From assembly GCA_963383645.1 (NCBI GenBank), contig OY726564.1, positions 111,701,040-111,765,039 of the forward strand: a stretch of DNA of 64,000 nt, read 5' to 3'. This document shows, piece by piece, positions 45,886 through 57,174 of the stretch. Positions within the stretch are counted from its first letter, which is position 1. Every line of letters begins with the position of its first letter. The notes under the pieces were generated by a model, which was given only the letters and a program-made list of their open reading frames with translations, was not told where the DNA came from and did no database searches. A program made the translations under genes and the position numbers. The stretch comes from Muscardinus avellanarius. Taxonomy: Eukaryota; Chordata; Mammalia; Rodentia; Gliridae.

Positions 45886-46384
45886 TCAGAGCACCATTTA
45901 ACGAAAGATACAGTAGAACTTATTCATGGATAGGCTGCTTCAGCACCAGACTCCAGGAGAACGCTTCAAGACCAAAACACCTGGTAGAAACGAGGGTTCC
46001 ACTGAAGCATACAGAAGGCTTGCGAGCAAAGGAGAAACTTGAACTGTCCCTGTATAATCACAGTCAGAAGTGAATGTCTTATTCACTGCAGCCGAAAATA
46101 AGGAAAATTCATCTAGAATCCAGAGCTACCCCAAAGGGTATTCACTTTAAGATACATATTCAAGAATAGCCTTCAAGTTGGCTGAATGTAGATTTTGGAA
46201 GGAAGAATTCTGTTAAAGTAGATAGCTATATTAAATGACAGCTCTGTTAAATAATCTCTCAACTCTCCTAAAATACTCTTGTCTATAGCTTCCTCATGTA
46301 TACCATCACAGGAAGACAGAAGGGAAAAGAACTTCGGAGTTAGCTTCGGTCCTACCCCATCCCCTGCTGAGTTTGGGGGAGACT
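45886..46384. other. Unassigned intronic sequence
   Basis: No gene or named repeat seen. Confidence 0.5.
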
Positions 46385-46516
46385 GCTGGTGGTGCCTGCC
46401 TGTAGTCCCAGGGCTTGGGAGGCTGAGACAGGAGGATCACAAGTTTGTGGCCAGCCTCAGGAACTTAAGGAGGCCTTCAGCAACTTAGTGAGATCCTGCT
46501 TCGAAATAAAAAATAA
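46385..46516 (+). mobile_element. B1 half of an old SINE split by a later insertion
   Basis: CTGGTGGTGCCTGCCTGTAG to GAAATAAAAAATAA. The ID half is at 46731. Confidence 0.84.
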
Positions 46517-46692
46517 GCCGGGCGTGGCGGCGCACGCCTGTCATCCCCGCGCTTGGGAGGCGGAGACAGGAGGATGGCGCAGGTTCCAAGCCGGCTGCGC
46601 TGGCGTAAGAGACCCTGTTTCCAAAAATAAAATAGGTCTGGGAGTGTAGCCCTGAGGTAGAAGGACTTCCGGGAACCCCAGCACCACCAAAA
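46517..46692 (+). mobile_element. B1-dID SINE, young subfamily, nested
   Basis: GCCGGGCGTGGCGGCGCACGCC to AGCACCACC, inserted into the A-rich linker of the older copy in the same orientation. Confidence 0.92.
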
Positions 46693-46730
46693 TAAATAAG
46701 TTAAATAAATAAATAAATAAAATACTAAAA

Positions 46731-46790
46731 TAGGGCTGGGGATGTAGCTCAGAGGCACAAAGCCCCTGGGTTCATTCCCCAATATAAAGT
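46731..46790 (+). mobile_element. ID half of the split old SINE
   Basis: AGGGCTGGGGATGTAGCTCAGAGG to CATTCCCCAATAT after an (AAAT)n stretch; a purine tract of GGAA/GGGA follows to 46877. Confidence 0.84.
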
Positions 46791-46894
46791 AAGGAGGGAA
46801 AGAGGGAGAGAGAAAGAGAGGGAAAGAGAAGGAAGGAAGGAAGGAAGGGAAGGAAAGGAGGGAGGGAGGAAAGGAAGTTAATTCCAACAATTAA

Positions 46895-46962
46895 ATTCGT
46901 TTCAGCTCAACAAATAAACGCCTTACTATGTACCGAGCACTTGGCAGCGAGTCATCAAGTAG
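46895..46962 (+). mobile_element. Possible L2/MIR remnant
   Basis: CAACAAATAAACGCCTTACTATGTACCGAGCAC resembles the L2/MIR block. Weak. Confidence 0.4.
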
Positions 46963-46989
46963 GGAGCACTCCCGGTAGACGAATCATTT

Positions 46990-47460
46990 TGGAGATGTCA
47001 AAGTCCTCGTGGGGAGGAGTGCCCCAGGACACCTCGCCAGGCAGCCTCCTCCGAGGGGAGGGCCCTCGCCGCCTCGCTTACCAGTGTGGGAGCCTCGGCT
47101 CTGGTTCTGCACGCCCAGAAGCCCTAAGTGGCCACGCCAAGCCTGACGTCCTGGTCCCTAGCGGCTGGAATCTCGCGTCCACAAACTCTTCAAGGACACA
47201 GGGCTCAAGTTGTCGGGCGTAGGAAGAGACCCTGGCCGTGGAGGCCCGTGTGAGGATCTCTGCTAGGAGGGAGGCGGAAGAACACGAAGGAACTCCTAGC
47301 CGGCCTAGCCTGGCCCTAGCGCTGGGGCAGGGCCGACGTCCTCGCCGTCGATGGCCCTCGGCTCCTCGGTCCTCGGTCACACGCTCCCACTCAGCAAGGT
47401 TACCCGGTGGTGGGGCGGGTCAGAGGAGAGGACGCCCGCACAAGGCCTTCAATAAAGAAC
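46990..47460. promoter_or_regulatory. CpG-rich patch, possible CpG island
   Basis: By eye there are about 35 CpG in 450 bases, against a CpG-poor background, with GACGTC twice (near 47142 and 47334). No SINE explains it. Open frames on both strands here follow from composition. It may be an alternative promoter or enhancer; no exon is identified. Confidence 0.4.
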
Positions 47461-48401
47461 TGGAGGCGATTTTGTTCAAAAGATGCCCAGCCAATCCATC
47501 CTCTTCTGCTTCTTTTTGGTTTTTAATTTTAAAGTAGGCATGAAAAATGCCATCAGGCACCAAAGATGTCTCCTCTAGGAGCTGGGACAAGGGAAAGGGA
47601 AAAATCAATTGCCTTTATTTATGATTATAGAATTACTACTGGAAAGTCTGTCTCAAAACATTGCTGTTTGTCAGTTACTAGCAGGAAGATAAACCAGCTG
47701 GCTCGTTTTGGAAAGCAACTTGATAATATGTATAAATAATCTTAAAGTATCTTTAGATAGTTTCATTCTGTTTCTGATTCTGAAAAAAGATGTTAGAAAT
47801 TAATACTATATGTGGTCAAAGTGTTATTTATAAATATTATCACAAAGGTATGCAATAATGTGGAAAAAATGTTTAAGATCCCCACAGCTACATTTGAAAA
47901 TTCCCATTTAGAAAAATCCTCCTCTACCAGGGGGGAGGTGGAAGAAAAAACCAGAATTAACAGTCGTTATCATACCTAATTATATCTGGGCAAGGGAACT
48001 ATGCATGATTTCTTTTATCCTTTTAAATATTCCTTCAATTTCCCTCAGGAGTAGTATTTCTTTAAAATTTAAAAATAAAAACAACTAAAAGAATCTTAAT
48101 TGAGGAGGAAAAAGAGGAAATGAGTTGTGTGGAAGGGAGGGGAATTAGGCGAGGCAAAATTCAGAGATAATTATACAGGGATTAGCAAGAGCTCATCTTT
48201 TGTCCACGGTTGTACTTAGGGCAGTAGGTACAAAAGGGCGGTCCCTGCGTCTGAGGAAGTGAAGACAGTATCTTTCCACTCAAAGGATCTCTGCAAGAAA
48301 TCTTTCTAGACTTCTCTCAGAACCCTCCAGATCACCGGTTGTTGAAGAAAAGCAGCAGCTCTGATAATCCTCTGAAAGCTTTCATTCAGAGCCGAACTAA
48401 G
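47461..48401. other. Unassigned; possible L1 remnant
   Basis: No gene seen. 47690-47900 (GGCTCGTTTTGGAAAGCAAC...GCAATAATGTGG) has a faint L1 3' look. Confidence 0.4.
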
Positions 48402-48587
48402 TGCCCCGTGGTAGCACCCCAATACTTGGGAGGCTGAGACAGGAGGATCCTAGGCTCGAGGACAGCGTCAATGCACCAAGACTCTCCGTGATCTAGTAAG
48501 ACCCTGTTTTGAAACCAAGAATAAAAAGGGCTGGGAACGTAGCTTGGAGGTGGAATACCCCTGGGTTCAGTCCCCGGCACCAAAATC
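48402..48587 (+). mobile_element. B1-dID SINE, old
   Basis: GCCCCGTGGTAGCACCCCAATAC to CAGTCCCCGGCACC. Confidence 0.85.
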
Positions 48588-48914
48588 AAACTAACAGAAA
48601 CCTGGCCATTTACCCCCCTCTAATATACAGTTCTCCCTAAAACTATTCTCTTCGTTTTTAAGAAATAATATAATGAATAAATCACTAAGGTATTCACCAA
48701 GGCGACATGGGTAATGCTGGTTCTGTTGTTACTTGAAATAGTATTTAGTGTATAAAATCATATATAACTGTTTGCTTTTATTCTAATGGACCAAATTAAG
48801 TGTATCGTCAAGATTAATGTATCATTTATTTGTTTTCTCTCCCATTTACTATTGAAGAAAATAGTATTGAACAAGGCAAAAAGTAATCAATAATGTGCCT
48901 AAACCTCGTGGTTA
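48588..48914. other. Unassigned AT-rich sequence
   Basis: No gene or named repeat seen. Confidence 0.5.
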
Positions 48915-48927
48915 GCTGAATCAACAA

Positions 48928-48929
<2 letters not shown>

Positions 48930-48972
<43 letters not shown>

Positions 48973-49169
48973 TCACTGGGGGTGGAACCCAGACACTTTC
49001 TACCTCCGGGCTATACTCCCAGACCTTTTTTATATTTTATTTGGAAACAGGGTCTCACTGAGTTGCTGAGAGCCTCACTAAGTAGCTGAGGCTGGCTTCG
49101 AACCTGCGCGACCCTCCTGTCTCAGCCTCCCCAGCACGGGGATCACAAGCGTGCCTACCACGCCCGGCT
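48930..49169 (-). mobile_element. B1-dID SINE, intermediate, (TG)n tail, with TSD
   Basis: (TG)n at 48930-48971, then CACTGGGGGTGGAACCC to CTACCACGCCCGGCT. CTGAAT[C/G]AACAAGA occurs before the TG tract and after the B1 head. Confidence 0.91.
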
Positions 49170-49485
49170 GAATGAACAAGACTTTGAAAACTGCTTGATT
49201 GGGGTAAAACCCCGATCAAAAAAACTGTGGCTTATTTGAAATTGCTTTATATTCTTACTCATGTATTGACAATGTCAGAAATCACAAAATTTCAGTGCTA
49301 TAATAAATCTTAGTCACGAGTATGACTATATCCATTTATTTTCTAACTTAACAAATTACCAAGAGCCGACTAACCACGTCAGACAGCAGGGCAGATTTAC
49401 AAACTTGCCGTCACGTACATTTTAGAATTGCACACGACTTGACTCTTAGTACTGCTGAGACTTCTGTTCTTTAGCTTCCTGAAGT
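49170..49485. other. Unassigned intronic sequence
   Basis: No gene or named repeat seen. Confidence 0.5.
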
Positions 49486-49495
49486 GTTTTGTTTG

Positions 49496-49543
<48 letters not shown>

Positions 49544-49739
49544 TACTAAGGATTGAATCCAGGGACATGCTACCTCTGAGCTACACCCCTAGCCCTATTT
49601 TATTTTTATTTTGTAACAGGGTCTTGCTAGGTTGATGAGAGTCTCACTACCTGCGGAGGCTGTCCTCGAGCCTGAGGTCTTCCTGTCTCGGCCTCCTAGG
49701 CATGGAGGATCTGGGCTTGCGCCACCACGCCCAGCTCTC
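49496..49739 (-). mobile_element. B1-dID SINE, old, (TG)n tail, with TSD
   Basis: (TG)n at 49499-49541, then GTACTAAGGATTGAATCC to CACCACGCCCAGCT. GTTTTGTTTG flanks it at 49486-49495 and 49740-49749. Confidence 0.9.
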
Positions 49740-49847
49740 GTTTTGTTTGGCTGCTTACTGAAGCACTAGAAAAGAACCTTGCTGTGATAAGTAAATAAAC
49801 CTTTAATCCTATAAGATTATTTTTTATTTATCTACTTATTATAGTAC

Positions 49848-49994
49848 TGGTATTCTATCCCTGAGCTACACAGCCCAATTTCACTTTTTATTTTTGAAAA
49901 GGGTCTCACTAAGTTGGCAAGGCTGGCCAAGCCCGCAGTCTTCCCATCTCAGCCTCCCAAGTACTGGTACGAGAAGCTGCATATCACGCCCAGT
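49848..49994 (-). mobile_element. B1-dID SINE, old, ends missing
   Basis: GGTATTCTATCCCTGAGCTACAC to ATATCACGCCCAGTT. Confidence 0.78.
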
Positions 49995-50083
49995 TTAAGA
50001 TTATCATTTATTGATTAGAAGTTTAACAAACGCTTCTAGTGTTTGAAGATGACATCCAATGTTATTACTAACTTTGTACTGTG

Positions 50084-50084
<1 letters not shown>

Positions 50085-50127
<43 letters not shown>

Positions 50128-50275
50128 ACTGGGGATGGAACCCAGGAGCATTCTACCTCTGAGCTACACCCGCAGCCTTATTTTATTCTGAAAAGGGTCT
50201 GGCCTCACTAAGTTGCAGAGCAGCTCAGCCTTCCAAGTACTGGGATTAGAGGTATACGCCACCAGACCCTGGCTT
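50085..50275 (-). mobile_element. B1-dID SINE, old, (TG)n tail, deleted
   Basis: (TG)n at 50085-50126, then TACTGGGGATGGAACCC to GCCACCAGACCCTGGCTT. The middle of the B1 half is missing. Confidence 0.84.
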
Positions 50276-51153
50276 ACTGACTCCATATTTAATGGCAAAT
50301 TAAGACATGATTATGTCATATTACTAATTGAGTAAAGAGAATAGCAAGTTCTATACACAGAGGACTTTATCCCAATAGGAAAAAGATCTAAATATAAGTA
50401 TAGAGATTGACTTATAAAGGGAAAAAAGAGTAGATCTATATTTTGTCTATGGTGAGATATTCAGTTGACAAACCACTGGATTCAGAGAGGAGAAATCAAT
50501 ATCTAATTTCACTTTGGTAACTTCTCAAATATCCCGAGGTATCCTCTAGGTCTGTGGCATCCTAACACGTGGCTAGACACTGAGGTAACTCCTTTATTAC
50601 ATACACTGAAGCCCTTAACCTTTTAATATATTAAATTGTTCTGAAGACTTTTCTGCACTGAGCCCCTCAGATTCTAGAAATCAGGTATCTTCCCCCTTCC
50701 TGGCTTCCTACAATTCAGTAAGGTTATTTTGTTTTCTTTTGTTTTTATATAAAAGGGATCTGGAGTGTGTAGAACCACAAGTTAAGCCCTGTGCATAAAA
50801 CCCAATCAGTAAATGCGTACTGCCCGAACTTGCTGATTTGGAATGCAAAAATATCTGGTTACTTCATATTGTAATAATTTGTATTTTGCAACAATTCATC
50901 TTATAAAAATGACAGAAATTAAGTAGTCAGAGTGGTTATGGACGTCTTACGTAAGAGAAGAACCTTTCCAAGTAACTCGGTCGAATTCGTGTACATCCAG
51001 CTGACGCGCACATGGAAATTATTTAAGAAAAAGTTTATCTCAGAACATTTACAAGGTGACCCCATGTTTGCCTAATTTGAGTTTCTTTAATTTTTCTATA
51101 ATTATTATTTCATTGAAATAAAAGTAGTTTATGTATTTAAAAAGCTTCATTTA
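50276..51153. other. Unassigned AT-rich sequence
   Basis: No gene or named repeat seen. Confidence 0.5.
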
Positions 51154-51170
51154 AAATGTCACTAAGTCAG

Positions 51171-51374
51171 CGCCGGGCGTGGTGGGCACGCTTGTCATCC
51201 CCGCGCTTGGGAGGCGGAGACAGGAGGATGGCGCAGGTTCGAAGCCAGCCGCGTGCGCTGGCTTAGGAGACCCTGTTTCCAAATAAAAATATTTAAAAAA
51301 AAAGAGGTCTGGGAGTGTAGTCCAGAGGTAGAAGGGCTTCCAGGAACCCCAGTACCACCAAAAAAATAAAAAAT
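51171..51374 (+). mobile_element. B1-dID SINE, young subfamily, with 17-bp TSD
   Basis: Young copy flanked by AAAATGTCACTAA[G/A]TCA at 51154-51170 and 51375-51391. Confidence 0.95.
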
Positions 51375-51569
51375 AAAATGTCACTAAATCAAACTTGATC
51401 TAATTTCCAGAGTAGTATTTTATAGGTTACACTTTAATAAGACACAAAGTACTGCAGGTAGACGCATCAAAGCCTTTTCCATTACGTTGAGGATTTCCGC
51501 AACAGAGAGAAGCACTGCAGAGTTCAGAGCAAAGAGCAGGGCTGCAAAATCACGGTGATGCTCGTGGAG

Positions 51570-52077
51570 AGGGAGGGAGGGAGGGGGAGGGAGGGAGGGA
51601 GGGAGGGAGGGAGGGAGGGGGAGGGAGGGAGGGAGGGAGGGGGAGGGAGGGAGGGAGGGGGAGGGAGGGAGGGAGGGAGGGGGAGAGGGAGGGAGGGGGA
51701 GGGAGGGGGAGGGAGGGAGGGAAGAAGAGAGGGAGGGAGGGAGGGGGAGGGAGGGAGGGAGGGAGGGGGAGAGGGAGGGAGGGGGAGGGAGGGAGGGGGA
51801 GAGAGGGAAGGAGGGAGAGGGAGGGAGGGGGAGAGAGGGAAGGAGGGAGAGGGAGGGGGAGAGAGGGAGGGGGAGAGGGAGGGAGGGGGAGGGAGGGAGG
51901 GGGAGAGAGGGAAGGAGGGAGGGGGAGGGAGGGAGGGAGGGAGGGAGGGAAGAAGAGGGAGGGAGGGGGAGAGAGGGAAGGAGGGAGGGAGGGAGGGAGA
52001 GGGAGGGAGGGGGAGGGAGGGGGAGGGAGGGAGGAAGGGAGAGGGAGAGAGGGAGGGAGGGAGGGAGGGAGAGAGGT
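51570..52077 (+). repeat. (GGGA)n / (GGGGA)n satellite
   Basis: About 500 bases of almost pure purine, built from GGGA units broken by GGGGA and GAAGAAGAG/GAGAGGGAAGGA interruptions. The interruption pattern recurs, suggesting higher-order units. It runs straight into the tail side of a minus-strand SINE. Frames within it are compositional. Confidence 0.97.
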
Positions 52078-52082
52078 GTGAG

Positions 52083-52254
52083 TGTGCTGGGGATTGTACC
52101 TAAAGGGCATTCTACCTCTGAGTTACACCCCCAGCCTTATTTTTTTAATTTTTTACTTTGAAACAGGGTCTCACTAAGTTGCTGAGGCTGGTCTCCGGTC
52201 TCAACCTCCCAAGTACTGGGACGTGTTGACAGGTGTGGGCTGCCACACCTGGCT
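52083..52254 (-). mobile_element. B1-dID SINE, old
   Basis: GTGCTGGGGATTGTACCTAAAGGGC to GCCACACCTGGCT. The satellite lies where its tail should be. Confidence 0.84.
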
Positions 52255-52489
52255 ATAAGTACTTTTGAAAACTAGTTATATGATAATATAGTGTGATTTT
52301 TGACAATCATCTTTCAGTTTATAGTTTTTTTTTTAAAACTACACAGCTAAAACTGTTCAATTCAGCTTTACATCTCTTAATACATTCGGCAGATGATTGC
52401 TGTATTTTTAAACAGAGAGGTAAGTTTCATTTATCTCCCACAGACCAAAAAAAAAAAAAAAAAAAACTTTTTAAAGAAATATTACCCAG

Positions 52490-52720
52490 CCAGAAGTAGC
52501 GGTACATGTCAGCAATCTCAGTACTTGGGAGGCTGAGACAGAAGAATCACAGGTCACAGGTTTAAGGTGAGCCTCAGAAACTTAATGAGACCCTGCTTAA
52601 AAAAAAAATAAATGAAAAAAAATCCAGTTTTAGCAAGAAAAAAATAAATAAATGAAATAGAGCCCTGGAATGTGGCTAAGAAGTAGAATATTCCTGTGTT
52701 CATTGCCCAATCCCACAAAA
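52490..52720 (+). mobile_element. B1-dID SINE, old
   Basis: AGCCAGAAGTAGCGGTACATG to TTCATTGCCCAATCCC. The linker is expanded with A-rich sequence. Confidence 0.82.
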
Positions 52721-53060
52721 ATTAATTAATTAATAATAGAAGTTAAAAATTAAAATAAAATGTTTTGGGGCAACAAAATTAGGGAGTGAGATAAAACTAA
52801 TTTGAAAGACATCAAGTTTTACCACAAAATCAATCCTTCGAGAGGAAAAATTGCATATCTATTTATACTTTTAATTACTATATAAATAACATTTTAAAAT
52901 CTCATCAATGGCAAAAAGATTTACCAAGACGTAAATGATATCAAAGTTGTTTTTTGTGTACAGGAAATTATACTCTATTTTTAAATTCTTTACTCCAATG
53001 ACTCTAAAAACAAAAGTTTGAAACATCTTTCCTTGCTAATATAATAAACATAAGAAAAAG
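52721..53060. other. Unassigned AT-rich sequence
   Basis: No gene or named repeat seen. Confidence 0.5.
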
Positions 53061-53180
53061 CCGGCCAGCCATGCGATGCACACCGGTAATGCCAATACTT
53101 GGAAGGCTGAAGCAGAAGGACTGTGCAGGCAGCGAGGCAGCCTCGGCAACACAGCAAGACCCTGTTTCAGATAAAACAAT
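53061..53180 (+). mobile_element. B1 half of a B1-dID SINE
   Basis: GCCGGCCAGCCATGCGATGCACACC to CCTGTTTCAGATAAAAC. Confidence 0.8.
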
Positions 53181-53385
53181 AAGCCAGGCATGGAGCCACA
53201 CATTTATAACCTCAGGACTTGGGAAGCTAAGACAGCAAGATTATAGGTTAAAGGTCAGTCTCAGCTACTTAATGAGGCCCTCTGCAACACAGTGAGCCCA
53301 TGTTTCAAAATAAAGAATAAAAATAGGGCTGGGGGTATATCTTAGGAGTAGAATTGCCCTAGGTTCAATCCCCAGTGCCACAAAA
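53181..53385 (+). mobile_element. B1-dID SINE, old
   Basis: AGCCAGGCATGGAGCCACAC to CAATCCCCAGTGCC. Confidence 0.86.
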
Positions 53386-53445
53386 AAAGAATAAAATCAA
53401 TTAATTGAATAAGTTAATTAATTTAATAATTAATTAATTGAATAA

Positions 53446-53510
53446 AACAAGGGTGAGGGTATAACTCAGAGGTAGAATGTCCCTACCGGGTTAAATCCCC
53501 AGTGACTCCC
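53446..53510 (+). mobile_element. Extra ID-derived monomer
   Basis: AGGGTGAGGGTATAACTCAGAGG to TAAATCCCCAGTGAC, following an (ATTA)n spacer. Confidence 0.8.
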
Positions 53511-53511
53511 C

Positions 53512-53513
<2 letters not shown>

Positions 53514-53557
<44 letters not shown>

Positions 53558-53594
53558 ACATGCACGCGCGAGCGTGTGCACACACACACACAGG
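53514..53594. repeat. (CA)n with CG/GC interruption
   Basis: CA units, then CACGCACACG and CACGCGCGAGCGTGTG, then CA again. Confidence 0.95.
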
Positions 53595-53753
53595 GAAAAA
53601 AAGCCAAATTAAACTAAACGTATATTAAAGCCAGGGTTTTCAGGATTTTTTATCTTTTTCCTATCTGCTTCTTATTAAATCGCCTTTCAATCTGCTCTAA
53701 ATCTGTCATTTAATCTCTGTCTTACCAATTATATTTTGTTTTCTGTTTTCATA

Positions 53754-53924
53754 ATGGGGATTGAGCCCACAGGACATTCTGACTCTGAGCTATACTCCCA
53801 GCCCACTTTATTTTTTATTTTGAAACAGGGTCTTACTAGGTTACTAAGGCTGGGCTCAAACCTGCCATCCTGTCTCAGGCTCCCAAGTACTGGGATTGCA
53901 GGTGTGCACCACCACACGCAGCTC
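53754..53924 (-). mobile_element. B1-dID SINE, old
   Basis: TGGGGATTGAGCCCACAGGACATTC to CACCACACGCAGCT. Confidence 0.85.
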
Positions 53925-53933
53925 GATCCAGCA

Positions 53934-53937
<4 letters not shown>

Positions 53938-53986
<49 letters not shown>

Positions 53987-54177
53987 GGATTGAGCCCAGG
54001 GGCATTCTACCTCCCAGCCACCCTCCCCCAGCCCTAATTTTTATTCTTTATTTTGAAACAAGGTCTCACTAAGTTGCAGAGGGCCTTGCTAGGTGGACGG
54101 GGCTGGCCGTGAACCTGCAATCCTTGTGTCTCAGCCTCCCAAATACTGGCATTCCAAGCGTGCACCACCCCGCCGGG
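53938..54177 (-). mobile_element. B1-dID SINE, old, (TG)n tail
   Basis: (TG)n at 53938-53980, then TACTAGGGATTGAGCCC to CACCCCGCCGGGC. TCCAGCACTC before the TG tract and TTCAGCACTC after the B1 head fit a target-site duplication. Confidence 0.87.
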
Positions 54178-54540
54178 CAATTCAGCACTCTTAATTTAAA
54201 AATTTCTGAAAGAGTAAATGGAACAAGTATGAAAAGGCTACGGGAATGAAATGTGTGACCTAATGATACCCATTTTAAATGTCAAACTATTAACAACAGA
54301 CGCAAATGCTTTCCAGTTGCATCTGACACGACACCTGCGCATGTCAGGCACGGTCACGGGCAAAGGTTCTGTTCCTCTCCTGCCGTGCTCCATAGTGGGC
54401 GAAGAACCTGGACCAGACCTTGCCGGATTCGATCTTTCAACCTGGGATAACGATAAAGCCTTTCCTTTCCACTCTTCCCCGTCATACATCTTTTCAAAAG
54501 GAAATGCAGAGAGATTTGAAAAAGCTCTTCAAGGAAAACT
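54178..54540. other. Unassigned sequence before the tandem duplication
   Basis: No recognisable gene. A frame of 169 codons (plus, 54251-54760) crosses into the duplicated unit but matches nothing I know. Confidence 0.4.
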
Positions 54541-54918
54541 CGACACAAGTGAACACGAGTGGTACCAGAGATCCCAGGCCCAGAGTTTCAGGTGGATCGT
54601 GGAGGAAGCTGATACTTTGGGCCTATCAGATTGCTGCTGTCATCAAAAGAAACTTAGGAGATCAAAGAAAAAGATCTCGCAAAGCAAAAGACCTGTGGTG
54701 AGGGAAAATAAACCAGAGAGATTTTGTAGGAAAAACTTAGAGAGAGGTACTAGAGTTTGAAGGCTTTTGAAAAGACGGCGACCGAGCAGCTGATGAAGGA
54801 TGCCGGTGGCCCCAGGGCAGCGGGGGCGCAGCGGCCTCTGCCTCCCACCAGCGGTGTGACCTGGGGCACCCCACTTTCCTCCGCCTTTCACCTCCATGCT
54901 GGCAATGGTGACACTCCC
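54541..54918 (+). repeat. 378-bp tandem duplication, copy 1
   Basis: Begins CGACACAAGTGAACACGAG and ends TGACACTCCC. Copy 2 follows with no spacer and, by eye, no mismatch. Contains no known repeat family. Confidence 0.95.
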
Positions 54919-55296
54919 CGACACAAGTGAACACGAGTGGTACCAGAGATCCCAGGCCCAGAGTTTCAGGTGGATCGTGGAGGAAGCTGATACTTTGGGC
55001 CTATCAGATTGCTGCTGTCATCAAAAGAAACTTAGGAGATCAAAGAAAAAGATCTCGCAAAGCAAAAGACCTGTGGTGAGGGAAAATAAACCAGAGAGAT
55101 TTTGTAGGAAAAACTTAGAGAGAGGTACTAGAGTTTGAAGGCTTTTGAAAAGACGGCGACCGAGCAGCTGATGAAGGATGCCGGTGGCCCCAGGGCAGCG
55201 GGGGCGCAGCGGCCTCTGCCTCCCACCAGCGGTGTGACCTGGGGCACCCCACTTTCCTCCGCCTTTCACCTCCATGCTGGCAATGGTGACACTCCC
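54919..55296 (+). repeat. 378-bp tandem duplication, copy 2
   Basis: Same sequence as copy 1, ending before CTGTCACAGGG. The unit length is a multiple of three, so one frame runs similarly through both copies, but a stop (TTTGA) in each copy ends it. Confidence 0.95.
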
Positions 55297-55600
55297 CTGT
55301 CACAGGGTGATGGTGAGGAACTGAATACCACAATAGTAAAACTTAACACTGAGCCTGGCACAAAACTTATTCCTTAGCATGAGAAAAAGCCAGAAAAGTT
55401 AAGCAGGTGGGCCTGGCTCAGGCTTCCTGCACAGAGCACCACCACGGGGCTTTGCTAACTCGACTTAAACACTAAAGGAATCAAAATTTGATTCCCAAGC
55501 CATTTGGTTAATGTTGAAGGTTTTACTTATGGATATCCGAAAAGCTAAAAGTACTAGGTTTCCTTAAACTGGTCTGAATCGAAAAAGTGCCCGTTCTTCA
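55297..55600. other. Unassigned intronic sequence
   Basis: No gene or named repeat seen. Confidence 0.5.
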
Positions 55601-55816
55601 GCCATACATGGCGGCCCACTCTTGTGATCCCAGCATTTGGGAGGTTGAGACAAGGAGGATCGCAGGTTCGAGGCCAGCCTCAGCAACTCAGCGAGGCCTT
55701 CGGCAACTTAGTAAGACCCTGTTTCCAAGTAAAAAATAAAATAAGGCTGGGGGAGATCGCTTAGAGGGAGAATGCCCATGGGTTCAGTCCCTAGTACCAC
55801 TAAATAAATAAATAAA
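55601..55816 (+). mobile_element. B1-dID SINE, old
   Basis: GCCATACATGGCGGCCCACTC to CAGTCCCTAGTACC, (AAAT)n tail. Confidence 0.88.
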
Positions 55817-57116
55817 TGTATACATGCAGGGTGCTTTTCAACTCATCCAAGATGCCAGTGGGAAACAGGAGACAAAAATAAATATAAACTCCAGCTACAA
55901 AAGTATAAAACATTCAATTTTGATTGCCAAACAAGTGAATTCTTGTTCCTCGTGTTTGACTAAACCACAGCCAAGTCTGATGTCGGTATATAGAATACTG
56001 TTTCATTCTTTATTTTAAATCTTTCTTACATGTTTAAAAAATACACAGGGGTTCTGAACAATCTCAAGAAAGCGACACCGTTTCTACTAAAGGACCCCTT
56101 GCATCAGGCCGCCGGGTGCGAACATGACATGGTTGGCTTCTAAGCTCAAGAGCCATAGGCACATTTCATTAAATGCTTTTTATAAAACAAAGAAACCCTA
56201 AGTGCTGAGAAGAAAAAGTCCTCAGTCGTTTGGTATAAATTTTCAAACATCTTTCATCAGGAAATGCATGGTATAAAAGTAATATCTGGATGTTCTAGTG
56301 CTCACACCTGTGGCACGACGAGTTCCCGTTTCCACTTTGCTACAACTAGGCCCCTAACAGTCACGACACAATCCTGGGTAGCCCGCTAAAAATAAGTTAA
56401 TCTCTGCATCTCAAAACAGGTCATTACAAAATAAAATCCCCATAGCTCTCACCTGTATTGGGTAATTAAGTATATTATATTCTCAGCAGCACTAAGAACG
56501 CAGCTTCGTCTAATATAAATATCTAAATAACAACTACACAAAAGTATTCTCCTTTCAAAATAAGGGTTTTTCTGTATATGCTTTGTTCAATGTTGACAGC
56601 TCAAACATTGATCTATGTGTTGCGCTACAAAAACGTTAGGCACGGATCATATAATTTACATTTTTGTTGTAAAAAATAAAGTTTGTGCAAATGCATATCA
56701 CATAAAGGACTGGTAGTGAGCATGACGGTGAGCTTTTGTAGACCTAACACAAGAAGTTAATGTTTTCCTTTCAAAATAAAAAAAAAAAAAATAGGACAGT
56801 CCAAGATTCCACATAGCACTAGTGGGTGAGTATCAGCTTCTGCATTAGAATTACTCGTGGGTTTTCTGAAGAAAAACAAAGCTTTGCTATAGCAAAAAAA
56901 AAAAAAAAAAAAAAAAAAAGACACCACTGTAGGCGCACGAACTAACTTCAAAGAAACTAGAAGGAACTGTTTGCAAAAATCCATTAAAAATATCTAACGC
57001 TATCTCCCAAACAGGCCAATAGATTGCTTTGTTAGGAGGAATAAATTATTTAACATGATTTATACAGTGGATTCTTTCATTAGCTAGTATACTTTGGGAG
57101 TAAAGAATCAAGGATT
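55817..57116. other. AT-rich sequence downstream of GPR52
   Basis: No second gene and no SINE. It lies on the 3' side of GPR52. On the minus strand AATAAA occurs at about 56009 (TTTATT on the plus strand), a possible distal polyadenylation signal. A-runs at 56778 and 56895. Confidence 0.4.

Positions 57117-57117
<1 letters not shown>

Positions 57118-57170
<53 letters not shown>
57118..57170. repeat. (GA)n microsatellite
   Basis: About 26 GA units, located 0.65 kb beyond the GPR52 stop codon. Confidence 0.97.

Positions 57171-57174
<4 letters not shown>

Noticed and set aside
45937..45957. TTCAGCACCA, the left half of an RE1/REST site
   Set aside because: The right half (GGACAGCGCC) is missing, so it is not a credible REST site.
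51550..52110. Long frames of about 180 codons on both strands
   Set aside because: They are produced by the GGGA satellite (repeating Gly-Arg-Glu or Pro-Ser-Leu) and have no gene-like features.
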